64,000 nt of DNA, taken from assembly GCF_004341085.1 (NCBI RefSeq), contig NZ_SLXW01000005.1:62001-126000 (forward strand), given 5' to 3'. Position numbers and translations under genes: made by a program. The notes below the pieces were generated by a model that was not told where the DNA came from, did no database searches, and saw only the letters and a program-made list of their open reading frames with translations. Positions 46,748 through 55,691 of the stretch are shown one piece after another. Origin of the DNA: Sphingomonas sp. PP-CE-1G-424. Its GTDB lineage: Bacteria; Pseudomonadota; Alphaproteobacteria; Sphingomonadales; Sphingomonadaceae. Within the stretch, counting starts at the first letter, position 1, and each line of letters starts with the position of its first letter.

Positions 46748-46990
46748 ATGGTTGGTATCACCGTTGCTCTTCGGCATTTGGCCAAGTCTTTTGTGGCTGC
46801 GCTATATTGGATGACAACGGCGTGGCTGTGTTTTTGGCTGACAGCCTCGGACCCGATCGACGTGATAGTCAGCACCCGTCCGCTATCGACCGTATTGATT
46901 GTCTGCGGCATCGTAGCCGGGAGTTGCGTTGCATTCGCGCTGATTAGCAGAACGATGGCGATGCGCGCCCGCAGAAACCATTTTCAATGA
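46748..46990 (+). CDS. Small two-helix membrane protein (cassette gene 1)
   Basis: 80 residues from ATG 46748 after AAGGAG. Two hydrophobic helices (FVAALYWMTTAWLCFWL and STVLIVCGIVAGSCVAFALI) flank a short polar loop with DPIDVIVSTRP, and the tail is basic. The N-terminal LAKSFVAALYW resembles LAKAVFSAVYW of the third gene of this cassette, so the two may be paralogues. Its stop overlaps the next start by four bases (ATGA). Not a recognised family. Confidence 0.65.
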   Translation: MVGITVALRHLAKSFVAALYWMTTAWLCFWLTASDPIDVIVSTRPLSTVLIVCGIVAGSCVAFALISRTMAMRARRNHFQ

Positions 46991-47466
46991 CGGACGACAA
47001 AAATACACGCTTGTTGACCATTGGCGAATTGCGGGAAGCGCAGTGGGTGTATGGTCCCAACATCGATTTCAAATCGGTGATCGTTCATCGTGGGCGCTAC
47101 GCCTTCTGGCAGCCCGCCACGACTGCCATGGCTCCGGACGGCGAGGTGTATTTCCCGGAAACCATTTACCTCGGCGATTTCTCGATCACGCCATCGGCGA
47201 TGTCGCTGCTGATCCACGAACTCGCGCACGTATGGCAGATCCAGTCGGGCGTCTGGTTGAAGATGACCCGATTGTTTGAAGGTGGGGTCTACGACTATGG
47301 CGAACTTTCTCTCGAACGAAAACTGCAGAGCTACACTGTCGAGCAGCAGGCTTCGATCATCGCGGACTGGTATCTGACGCGTCATCGCCTCAAAACGCAG
47401 CATGGCACTGCGTCCCCCGAGACATATGAGACCGTTGTCCGTCGTGCCTTGCCGGTGAAGCGCTGA
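46987..47466 (+). CDS. HELAH-motif protein, vgr-related/DUF4157-like (cassette gene 2)
   Basis: 159 residues with SLLIHELAHVWQIQSG near residue 79, the HExxH zinc-binding helix seen in DUF4157-type and 'vgr-related' proteins. The preceding MAPDGEVYFPETIYLGDFS, and a later Glu (VYDYGELSLERKLQSYTVEQQASIIADWY), are where the third ligand should be. There is no signal peptide, so it is cytoplasmic. Despite the family nickname there is no type VI secretion gene in the window. It is coupled at both ends to the small membrane genes. Confidence 0.75.
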   Translation: MTDDKNTRLLTIGELREAQWVYGPNIDFKSVIVHRGRYAFWQPATTAMAPDGEVYFPETIYLGDFSITPSAMSLLIHELAHVWQIQSGVWLKMTRLFEGGVYDYGELSLERKLQSYTVEQQASIIADWYLTRHRLKTQHGTASPETYETVVRRALPVKR

Positions 47467-47690
47467 TGAAAGCGCTTCTGCCATGGCTGGCCAAAGCCGT
47501 ATTCAGCGCAGTTTACTGGTTCGGCGCCTTGTATCTGGCGATGGGTTTATTCTTTGGAGATCGGCTTACACCGAATGGGATCGTCGGGCCGCCGGTTGTG
47601 ATACCCCTCTGGCTGTTCGTTATAGTCGTTCTTGGTATCTATGCGTTGTGTTCGGCGGCGTGGAACCGGATGACCGACCGATTGACGTAA
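47466..47690 (+). CDS. Small two-helix membrane protein (cassette gene 3)
   Basis: 74 residues from ATG 47466, sharing one base with the previous stop (TGATG). Hydrophobic helices AVFSAVYWFGALYLAMGLFF and PLWLFVIVVLGIYALCSAAW surround a polar loop (GDRLTPNGIVGPP). Similar in length, topology and N-terminal LAK..YW pattern to the first gene of the cassette. Function unknown. Confidence 0.65.
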   Translation: MKALLPWLAKAVFSAVYWFGALYLAMGLFFGDRLTPNGIVGPPVVIPLWLFVIVVLGIYALCSAAWNRMTDRLT

Positions 47691-47723
47691 AATACCGCCG
47701 GTCCGTTTCGTGACCGCTTAGCC

Positions 47724-49529
47724 TCACTTCCGCCCGAACAGCTTCTCGATGTCACCGTGTGCGAGTTTCACCCAGGTGGGGCGGCCGTGGTTGCATTGGC
47801 CGGAGTGCGGGGTGACTTCCATTTCGCGGAGGAGCGCATTCATTTCGGGGACCGACAGGATGCGGCCGGCGCGGACGGAGCCGTGGCAGGCCATCGTACC
47901 TGCTACTGCGTCTAGACGCTCCTTTAGGGATAGGGCTTCGTCGAAGGCTGCGAGTTCGTCGGCTAGGTCTGTGACGAGGCCTTTGGGGTCGCTTTGGCCG
48001 AGGAGTGCGGGTGTGGCGCGGACCAGCATGGCGTGGGGGCCGAAGCGTTCGAGGTCGAGGCCGAATTCGGACAGTTCCTCGGCGCGGGATTCGAGGCGGT
48101 CGCAGGCGGATTCGTCCAGTTCGACGACTTCGGGGATCAGGAGAGCCTGGCTCGCGATGGTGCCGCCGATCAGGGCCGCCCGCATGCGTTCGAGGACCAG
48201 GCGTTCGTGGGCGGCGTGCTGGTCGACTAGGACGAGGCCGTCTTCGGCTTCGGCGACTATGTAGGTCTTGGCGACCTGGCCGCGCGCTACGCCCATCGGG
48301 AAAGCCGCAGTTTGCGGCGGGGGTGTCCAGGCGGGTTCTGCGCGCGCCTGCGGGGGCGCGGCGAAGAAGGTCGGGCGGGCTTCGTTGACGGTGCTGTAGC
48401 TTCGGCTTTCCAGCGGGAGCCTTTGGGGCGTGCCCTCACCTTCCCATCCGCTTTGCGGACGGGCCCCTTCCTCTCCCCCCGGGGGAGAGGAGATGTTTTC
48501 CGGTTGCCACATCGACAAGGCGGACTCGGTGGCGCGTTGGCTGCGGTGGCCGGCGGCATCGAGGGCGCGGCGGAGGCCCGAGACGATGAGGCCTCTCACC
48601 ATTGCGGGGTCGCGGAAGCGGACTTCGGTCTTGGCGGGGTGGACGTTGACGTCGACTTGGTCGGTCGGGATGTCGAGGAACAGCGCCACCACCGCGTGGC
48701 GGTCGCGCGGGAGCATCTCGGCATAGGCGCCACGGATCGCGCCCATCAGCAGACGGTCCTTTACCGGACGGCCGTTGACGAAGAGGTACTGGTGGTCGGC
48801 AATGCCGCGATTGTAGGTCGGCAGGCTCGCGACACCGCCGAGCACGAGGCCTTCGCGCTCCAGGTCGATCGCGACCGAATTGTCGGCGAGCGCGCGGTCG
48901 GTGAGCGTCGCCACCCTGCCCGGCCGATCCTCGACCTGCATCGCCGACAGCGCGCGGCGGCCGTCATGCTCCAGCGTGAAGCCGATGTCGGGCCTCGCCA
49001 TCGCGAGCCGGCGGACGACGTCGAGACAGGCGGCGTATTCGGCGCGCGGGGAGCGGAGGAACTTGCGGCGGGCGGGGACCCGCGCGAACAGGTCCTCGAC
49101 CACCACGCGCGTGCCGGGCGGGAGCGCGGCCGGGCCTTCGCGCTCGACCCGGCCATTGTCGACGGTCCGCGCCCAGCCTTCGGCGCCGCGGATCCGGCTT
49201 TCGATCGTGAGACGCGCGACGCTCGCGATCGAGGGCAGTGCCTCGCCGCGAAAACCGAGCGTCACGACCGATTCGATAAACTCGTCGGGCAGCTTGGAGG
49301 TCGCGTGGCGTTCGAGCGCCAGCGCCATGTCGGCGGGGGTCATCCCGCAGCCGTCGTCGGCGACTTCGATCCGCGACGTGCCGCCTTCTACAAGGAGAAT
49401 CGCGATGCGCCCCGCCCCTGCGTCGATGGCGTTTTCGACTAACTCCTTCAACGCGCTGGCGGGTCTTTCCACCACTTCACCGGCGGCGATGCGATTGACC
49501 AGATGCTCGGGGAGACGCCGTATTGACAT
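47724..49529 (-). CDS. mutL: DNA mismatch repair protein MutL
   Basis: ATP-dependent matchmaker linking MutS to downstream repair. 601 residues from ATG 49529 (MSIRRLPEHLVNRIAAGEVVERPASALKELVENAIDAG); an upstream open frame is only antisense to mreB. GHKL ATPase motifs are ELVENAIDAG, ADDGCGMTP and TLGFRGEALPSIASV. The C-terminal dimerisation domain contains QDHAAHERLVLERM-type sequence (LVDQHAAHERL) and ends GQCNHGRPTWVKLAHGDIEKLFGRK. The linker (about residues 330-420) includes a translated palindromic repeat at residues 347-367. Confidence 0.96.
   Translation of the reverse strand: MSIRRLPEHLVNRIAAGEVVERPASALKELVENAIDAGAGRIAILLVEGGTSRIEVADDGCGMTPADMALALERHATSKLPDEFIESVVTLGFRGEALPSIASVARLTIESRIRGAEGWARTVDNGRVEREGPAALPPGTRVVVEDLFARVPARRKFLRSPRAEYAACLDVVRRLAMARPDIGFTLEHDGRRALSAMQVEDRPGRVATLTDRALADNSVAIDLEREGLVLGGVASLPTYNRGIADHQYLFVNGRPVKDRLLMGAIRGAYAEMLPRDRHAVVALFLDIPTDQVDVNVHPAKTEVRFRDPAMVRGLIVSGLRRALDAAGHRSQRATESALSMWQPENISSPPGGEEGARPQSGWEGEGTPQRLPLESRSYSTVNEARPTFFAAPPQARAEPAWTPPPQTAAFPMGVARGQVAKTYIVAEAEDGLVLVDQHAAHERLVLERMRAALIGGTIASQALLIPEVVELDESACDRLESRAEELSEFGLDLERFGPHAMLVRATPALLGQSDPKGLVTDLADELAAFDEALSLKERLDAVAGTMACHGSVRAGRILSVPEMNALLREMEVTPHSGQCNHGRPTWVKLAHGDIEKLFGRK
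48431..48491. repeat. Family D' palindromic repeat inside the mutL coding sequence
   Basis: TGCCCTCACCTTCCCATCCG, then GGGCCCCTTCC and CTCTCCCCCCGGGGGAGAG, matches the intergenic copy at 31256-31348 (TGCCCTCACCCTTCCCA..., GGGCCCCTTCC..., CTCTCCCACCGGGAGAG). It is read in frame through the linker of MutL, producing the residues SSPPGGEEGARPQSGWEGEG. Confidence 0.75.
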
Positions 49530-49700
49530 GGGTTTGCGTCTAGACCAAGCGACGGCATCCCGCGACCCGCAAACGCCACTTAAATAGTATAGGCACCCGG
49601 TGCTCGAAAACCACCGGCGGGCTCCGCGAGATGATGTGTGTGCGCATGTTTTTGCTGGCGGTTCGCCCGTCCGGCGGACTGGATACGGGACCCTGATTGA

Positions 49701-50744
<1,044 letters not shown>

Positions 50745-50850
50745 CGATCTGTTTTTGCTTTAAGACACGCGGACACGAAATCGCGTCGTCCGAGTCGCAG
50801 GGGTAGGTCCCCCGGCACTTCGGCGGCGCCCGAGACAGGGGGACAGGCGC

Positions 50851-51723
50851 ATGGCGCCAGCCCGCGACCGGCGCACGGGGTTTTCCCGGCGTCGGCAATA
50901 TGGTGTGTTCATGGGCTATGTGCTCGCCGTCGCCGGTGCGGTGGTGGGCCTGGTGCTGCTCGTCGCGTCGACCTTCAATCCGCCCGCGTTTTCCGCGCTG
51001 CGGATGGGCGTTGCGGGGGTGACGACGCCGGTGTCGACGGGGCTCGCGACGGTCGGATCGTCGATCGCGGGTATCCCCGACGCGGTCGGCAACTACTTCT
51101 TCGTGAAGCAGGAGAACGTCGCACTGCGCGCCGATCGCGAGCGGACGCGGGCGCTGCTGATGCGCGCGCGGACGATCGCCTATGACAATCGCCGGTTGCG
51201 CTCGTTGCTGGCGATCCGCGATCGCTCGCCCGATCCTGTCGTGACCGCACGGCTGGTGAGTTCGAGCGCATCGAGCGGGCGGCGCTTTGCACTGCTCAAC
51301 GCCGGCCGCTGGAGCGGCGTGCTGCCGGGCATGCCGGTGCGCGGTCCCGATGGCCTGATCGGGCGCGTGGTCGAGACCGGGCCGAATGCGGCGCGCGTCC
51401 TGTTGCTCAGCGACGGCGACAGCATCGTGCCCGTCCGCCGCACGCGTGACGGGATGCCCGCGATCGCGGCGGGGCGCGGCGACGGGATGATCGACATCCG
51501 CTCGGTTAACGCGACCAACGTTCGCTTCAATGCCGGCGACCTGTTCGTGACGACCGGCACCGGCGGGATCTACGCGCCCGGCGTGCCGGTCGCGCGCGTG
51601 ATGAAGGCAGGATCGGACTCGGTGATGGCGCGGACATTCGCCGATCCGGATACGCTCGACTTCGCGCTGGTTGAGCGGATGTTCATGCCGGTGCCGCCAC
51701 CCCGTCCGGTAGCACCGCAATGA
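50851..51723 (+). CDS. mreC: Rod shape-determining protein MreC
   Basis: Bitopic periplasmic scaffold, 290 residues. A basic cytoplasmic start (ARDRRTGFSRRRQYG), then a transmembrane helix (YVLAVAGAVVGLVLLVAS), a coiled-coil segment (VKQENVALRADRERTRALLMRARTIAYDNRRLRSLL) and the beta-sandwich with GLIGRVVETGPNAARVLLLSD. It follows mreB after 106 bp and overlaps mreD by four bases. It activates PBP2 in the elongasome. Confidence 0.95.
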   Translation: MAPARDRRTGFSRRRQYGVFMGYVLAVAGAVVGLVLLVASTFNPPAFSALRMGVAGVTTPVSTGLATVGSSIAGIPDAVGNYFFVKQENVALRADRERTRALLMRARTIAYDNRRLRSLLAIRDRSPDPVVTARLVSSSASSGRRFALLNAGRWSGVLPGMPVRGPDGLIGRVVETGPNAARVLLLSDGDSIVPVRRTRDGMPAIAAGRGDGMIDIRSVNATNVRFNAGDLFVTTGTGGIYAPGVPVARVMKAGSDSVMARTFADPDTLDFALVERMFMPVPPPRPVAPQ

Positions 51724-52250
51724 TGCCGCCGCGCGTCGTCGACAGCGTCGACTACAAGCCGTTCGCGACCAAGCTCCCGGCGGGCCGCGCGCGCGCGATT
51801 CCCTGGGCGACGGTCATGGCCGGGTCGCTGATCACGATCATCCCGGTGGTCGCGACGATCCCGCTGCTGCCGCCGTTCGGGTTCGTCATGCTGCTCGCCT
51901 GGCGCCTGCTCGCGAGGTTCGCGTTCCGGCCCTGGGCCGCAGCCCCGCTCGGCTTCTTCGACGACCTCGTCAGCGGCCAGCCGCTCGGCAGCGCGGTGCT
52001 GATGTGGTCGCTCGCGTTCGTCGCGATCGACATGATCGAGCAGCGCCTCGCGTTCCGCGACCATTGGCAGGACTGGCTGATCGCGGGCGGGCTGATCGCG
52101 GCGTGCATCCTTGCCGGCCGCTTTATCGCTGTGCCGGTCGGTGCGCATGTCGACACGATCCTGATCGCGCAGATCGCGGTGACGATCCTGATGTTCCCGC
52201 TGGCCGCGCGGATCGTCGCGACGATCCAGAACAAGCGCGGTGCCGAATGA
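51720..52250 (+). CDS. mreD: Rod shape-determining protein MreD
   Basis: 176 residues with several hydrophobic helices (TVMAGSLITIIPVVATIPLL; GFVMLLAWRLLARFAF; LGSAVLMWSLAFVAIDMIEQRL; IAQIAVTILMFPLAARIVATI). Overlaps mreC and mrdA by four bases each, with a second in-frame ATG immediately after the first. Sequence similarity of MreD proteins is low, so position is the main support. The motif AAPLGFFDDLVSGQPLG is typical. Confidence 0.92.
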   Translation: MMPPRVVDSVDYKPFATKLPAGRARAIPWATVMAGSLITIIPVVATIPLLPPFGFVMLLAWRLLARFAFRPWAAAPLGFFDDLVSGQPLGSAVLMWSLAFVAIDMIEQRLAFRDHWQDWLIAGGLIAACILAGRFIAVPVGAHVDTILIAQIAVTILMFPLAARIVATIQNKRGAE

Positions 52251-54316
52251 GGACGACGCGCATCGTCACCGAAATGTCGCAGGCGTACAGCTTCTCGCGC
52301 CGCGCGTGGATGCTGGGCGCGGCGCAAGGCGGCGTTGGCTTGCTGCTCGCCGGGCGGATGGCATGGCTGTCGATCGCGCAGAACGAACGCTACACGATGT
52401 TGTCGGAGAGCAACCGCGTCAACATGACGCTGCTGCCGCCCCGCCGCGGCTGGATCGTCGACCGCCACGGCGTGCCGATCGCCAACAACCGCACTGATTT
52501 CCGCGTCGACATCATCCCCGACCGCCTCCGCGACAAGGAGCGCGTGCTGCCACTGCTCGGCCGCATCCTCCAGCTACCGCCCGAGGAAGTCGAGCGGATC
52601 GCGATCGATCTTGAACACGCCGCCGGGTTTCAGCCCGTCCAGGTGGCGGAGAATCTCGACTGGGAGCGGTTCGCCGCGGTCAGCGTCCGCCTGCCCGAAC
52701 TGCCCGGCGTCGCGCCTACGCGTGGGTTCGCGCGCAGCTATCCGGCGGGCGCCGCGGTCGCGCACCTGACCGGCTATGTCGGCGTACCCAACGCCGAACA
52801 GTACAAGAAGACGCGCGATCCGTTGCTCGTCACGCCCGGCTTCAAGCTCGGCAAGGACGGGCTCGAGAAGATGCTGGAGGCCGAACTCCGCGGCGTCGCC
52901 GGTGCCAAGCGCGTCGAGGTCACCGCACGTGGCAAGCTGGTCGCCGAGCTCGCCACCAAGCCCGACGTCCCCGGCAAGACCGCACGGCTGACGATCGACG
53001 CGGGGCTTCAGGAATACGCGGCAAGGCGGCTCGGCACCAACTCCGGCTCGGTGGTCGTGCTCGACACCCGTACCGGCGAGATGCTCGCGATGGTATCGAT
53101 GCCGGCCTATGATCCGAACAGCTTTTCGGACGGGATCAGTCATCTCGAATGGCAGATGCTGAGCGACGACGATCACGTACCGCTGATGAACAAGGTCACG
53201 CAGGGGCTGTATCCGCCGGGCTCGACCGTCAAGCCGATGAACGGCCTCGCGCTGATGAACGCCGGCGTCGATCCGTCGACGCGCGTCAATTGTTCGGGCG
53301 CGATGCGGCTCGGGACCAGCGTGTTCCACTGCCACAAGAAAAGCGGCCACGGTCCGCTCGATCTGAAAAACGCGATCATGCAGAGCTGCGACATCTATTT
53401 CTACGAGATGGCGCGGCGGGTCGGCTACAACGCGATCGCGCCGATTGCGCGCACGCTCGGCCTCGGCCAGAAGTTCGACCTGCCCTTTTCGACGCAGCGT
53501 TATGGCACGGTGCCCGATCCGGCGTGGAAGCTGAAGAAGTACAAGCACGACTGGACCGTCGCGGATTCGCTCAACGCGTCGATCGGCCAGGGCTATGTAC
53601 TCGCCAACCCGTTGCAGCTCGCGGTGATGGCCGCGCGGCTGGCCTCGGGGCGCGCGTTGCAGCCGAGCATCCTCGCTGCCCAAGTCCACCGCGACTCCCC
53701 TGCCCTCGCGATCGACTCCGAGCATCTCGCGCGCGTCCGCGATGCGATGTTCGGGGTGATCAACCAGGGCGGTACCGGCGGCGCGGCGAAGCTGCTGATT
53801 CCCGGCGTCGCGATCGCGGGGAAGACCGGCACCGCGCAGGTCCGCCGCATCACGATGGCGGAGCGGCGCTCGGGCGTACTCAAGAACGGGCAGCTGCCGT
53901 TCAAGATGCGCGACCACGCGCTGTTCATCGGTTTCGCGCCCGCCGATAACCCGCGGTACGCGCTTGCGGTCGTGCTCGAGCATAACGGCCACACCGTGCG
54001 CAATCTCGACACGCCGATGATCGGCCGCGACATCATGACCTACATGCTCGACCGCGAGCGTGCGCTGAAGTCGCTTGCCGAGGTCGAACCGACCTGGGGC
54101 GGCGATATCCGCACGCGCATGGCGGTGACCGCGGAGACCTACCGCAAGGCGCAGTCCGCACCGCCTGCGGCGATCGCCACCAAGACCGACGCGATCGTCC
54201 CCAGCGACGCCCCCGCGGTCGAGAATGCGACCGACATGGCCAATGCGACGCAAGAAGCGCTGACGGCGCCGGGCGCGACCGTGGCAGAGGACGATTCGCG
54301 GGACCGCCAGCAATGA
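52247..54316 (+). CDS. mrdA: Penicillin-binding protein 2 (elongation-specific transpeptidase)
   Basis: 689 residues from ATG 52247 (ATGA overlap with mreD). A short cytoplasmic tail and one transmembrane segment (MLGAAQGGVGLLLAGRMAWL) lead to the pedestal with PPRRGWIVDRHGVPIANNRTDF. The transpeptidase domain has SxxK in YPPGSTVKPMNGL, SxD/N in MQSCDIYFYEMA and KTGT in AGKTGTAQVRR. A low-complexity acidic/Ala tail of about 70 residues follows the domain, longer than in E. coli PBP2. Crosslinks sidewall peptidoglycan with RodA. Confidence 0.96.
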   Translation: MRTTRIVTEMSQAYSFSRRAWMLGAAQGGVGLLLAGRMAWLSIAQNERYTMLSESNRVNMTLLPPRRGWIVDRHGVPIANNRTDFRVDIIPDRLRDKERVLPLLGRILQLPPEEVERIAIDLEHAAGFQPVQVAENLDWERFAAVSVRLPELPGVAPTRGFARSYPAGAAVAHLTGYVGVPNAEQYKKTRDPLLVTPGFKLGKDGLEKMLEAELRGVAGAKRVEVTARGKLVAELATKPDVPGKTARLTIDAGLQEYAARRLGTNSGSVVVLDTRTGEMLAMVSMPAYDPNSFSDGISHLEWQMLSDDDHVPLMNKVTQGLYPPGSTVKPMNGLALMNAGVDPSTRVNCSGAMRLGTSVFHCHKKSGHGPLDLKNAIMQSCDIYFYEMARRVGYNAIAPIARTLGLGQKFDLPFSTQRYGTVPDPAWKLKKYKHDWTVADSLNASIGQGYVLANPLQLAVMAARLASGRALQPSILAAQVHRDSPALAIDSEHLARVRDAMFGVINQGGTGGAAKLLIPGVAIAGKTGTAQVRRITMAERRSGVLKNGQLPFKMRDHALFIGFAPADNPRYALAVVLEHNGHTVRNLDTPMIGRDIMTYMLDRERALKSLAEVEPTWGGDIRTRMAVTAETYRKAQSAPPAAIATKTDAIVPSDAPAVENATDMANATQEALTAPGATVAEDDSRDRQQ

Positions 54317-54329
54317 TCACATCCACGCC

Positions 54330-55442
54330 ATGCCCATGAACCGTATCGTCCCCGAGCCGCTCGCCAAGCTGCCGTGGCGCGTCCTGCTGCTGGTGGTTGC
54401 AATCGGCTGTTTCGGCCAGGTCGTGCTGTATTCCGCGGCCGGCGGCTCGCTCAAGCCCTGGGCGCTGTCGCAGGGCATCCGCTTCTTCGTCCTGCTCGGC
54501 GGCGCGATCGCCCTCTCCTATGTCCCCGAGCGGACGTGGAAGGCCGGCTCGCTGCCGGCCTATGCGCTGATCGTCGTGTCGTTGGTCGCGGTCGAGATCC
54601 TAGGCAAGGTCTCGGGCGGGTCGCAGCGCTGGCTCGACCTCGGCTTCATCCGCCTCCAGCCCTCCGAGTTCATGAAGCCCGCGATCGTGCTCGCCTGCGC
54701 CAAATTCTACGACATGCTCCCGCCCGGCGAGACGCGACGGTTCAGTGCGGTCTGGCCCGCCGCGCTGCTGATCGGCGTCCCCGCGGCGATCGTCATGAAG
54801 CAGCCCGATCTCGGCACCGCACTGATGATCTGCGCGGGCGGCGCGACGGTGATGTTCCTCGCCGGCATCCCGCTGCGGCTGTTCGCGGGCGGCGCGATCA
54901 CCGCCGCGGTGGCGATCCCGCTCGCGATCAACTTCGCGCTGCACGATTACCAGCGCAACCGCATCCTCATCTTCCTCGATCCCGAGAGCGATCCGCTCGG
55001 CACCGGCTATCACATCAGCCAGTCGAAGATCGCAATCGGCTCGGGCGGGATCTGGGGCAAGGGCTTCCTCCAGGGCACGCAGAGCCACCTCGACTACCTC
55101 CCCGAGGGGCATACCGACTTCGTCTTCGCGACGATGGCGGAGGAATGGGGCCTGGTCGGCGGCTGCCTGCTGATCCTCGCGTTCCTGCTGGTGATCCGCT
55201 GGGGGATCGAGGTCGGCCAGCGCGCGCAGACCCGCTTCGGCCGACTGACCGCCGCCGGCCTGTCGACGACGATCTTCTTCTACGTCGCGATCAACCTGAT
55301 GATGGTGATGGGCCTCGCCCCCGTCGTCGGCATCCCGCTGCCGCTGGTGAGCTTCGGCAGCTCGGCGCAGATGACCGTGCTGCTGTGCCTCGGCATTTTG
55401 ATGTCGATCGACCGCCAGAACCGCAAGACGGTCGGCTGGTAG
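54330..55442 (+). CDS. rodA: Rod shape peptidoglycan glycosyltransferase RodA
   Basis: SEDS-family lipid II polymerase, 370 residues, ten membrane helices. SEDS landmarks are GSQRWLDLGFIRLQPSEFMKPAIVL, KQPDLGTALM (catalytic Asp region), GTGYHISQSKIAIGSGGIWGKGF and PLVSFGSSAQMTVLLCLGILM. Starts 14 bases after the mrdA stop, last gene of the mre operon. Partner of PBP2. Confidence 0.96.
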   Translation: MPMNRIVPEPLAKLPWRVLLLVVAIGCFGQVVLYSAAGGSLKPWALSQGIRFFVLLGGAIALSYVPERTWKAGSLPAYALIVVSLVAVEILGKVSGGSQRWLDLGFIRLQPSEFMKPAIVLACAKFYDMLPPGETRRFSAVWPAALLIGVPAAIVMKQPDLGTALMICAGGATVMFLAGIPLRLFAGGAITAAVAIPLAINFALHDYQRNRILIFLDPESDPLGTGYHISQSKIAIGSGGIWGKGFLQGTQSHLDYLPEGHTDFVFATMAEEWGLVGGCLLILAFLLVIRWGIEVGQRAQTRFGRLTAAGLSTTIFFYVAINLMMVMGLAPVVGIPLPLVSFGSSAQMTVLLCLGILMSIDRQNRKTVGW

Positions 55443-55444
55443 GG

Positions 55445-55510
55445 CGAAAAACCGACTTATTTCGCGAAAAAGCGGCGCGATCGACGAAAACGGACTCGGA
55501 TCGACGAAAA
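55445..55510 (+). promoter_or_regulatory. Four phased CGAAAA tracts, 20-bp period
   Basis: CGAAAA occurs at 55445, 55465, 55485 and 55505, exactly 20 bp apart, the last two within a direct repeat GATCGACGAAAA. Near two helical turns per step, so static curvature is expected. They lie directly upstream of a possible tRNA-Lys promoter (TTGCGG at 55516, TAACAG at 55538). Confidence 0.55.
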
Positions 55511-55599
55511 GGGGGTTGCGGGTCCCGATGAGTCTGCTAACAGCGCGCCTCCAGCAGCGGGGCGCCACACCAGGGCGCCACTCAAAACCGCCCCGGAAT

Positions 55600-55675
<76 letters not shown>

Positions 55676-55691
55676 TTTTTCTTTATACATA

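Noticed and set aside
46987..47466. Type VI secretion effector
   Set aside because: The HELAH protein belongs to a group sometimes called vgr-related, but no Vgr, Hcp or Tss genes are present.
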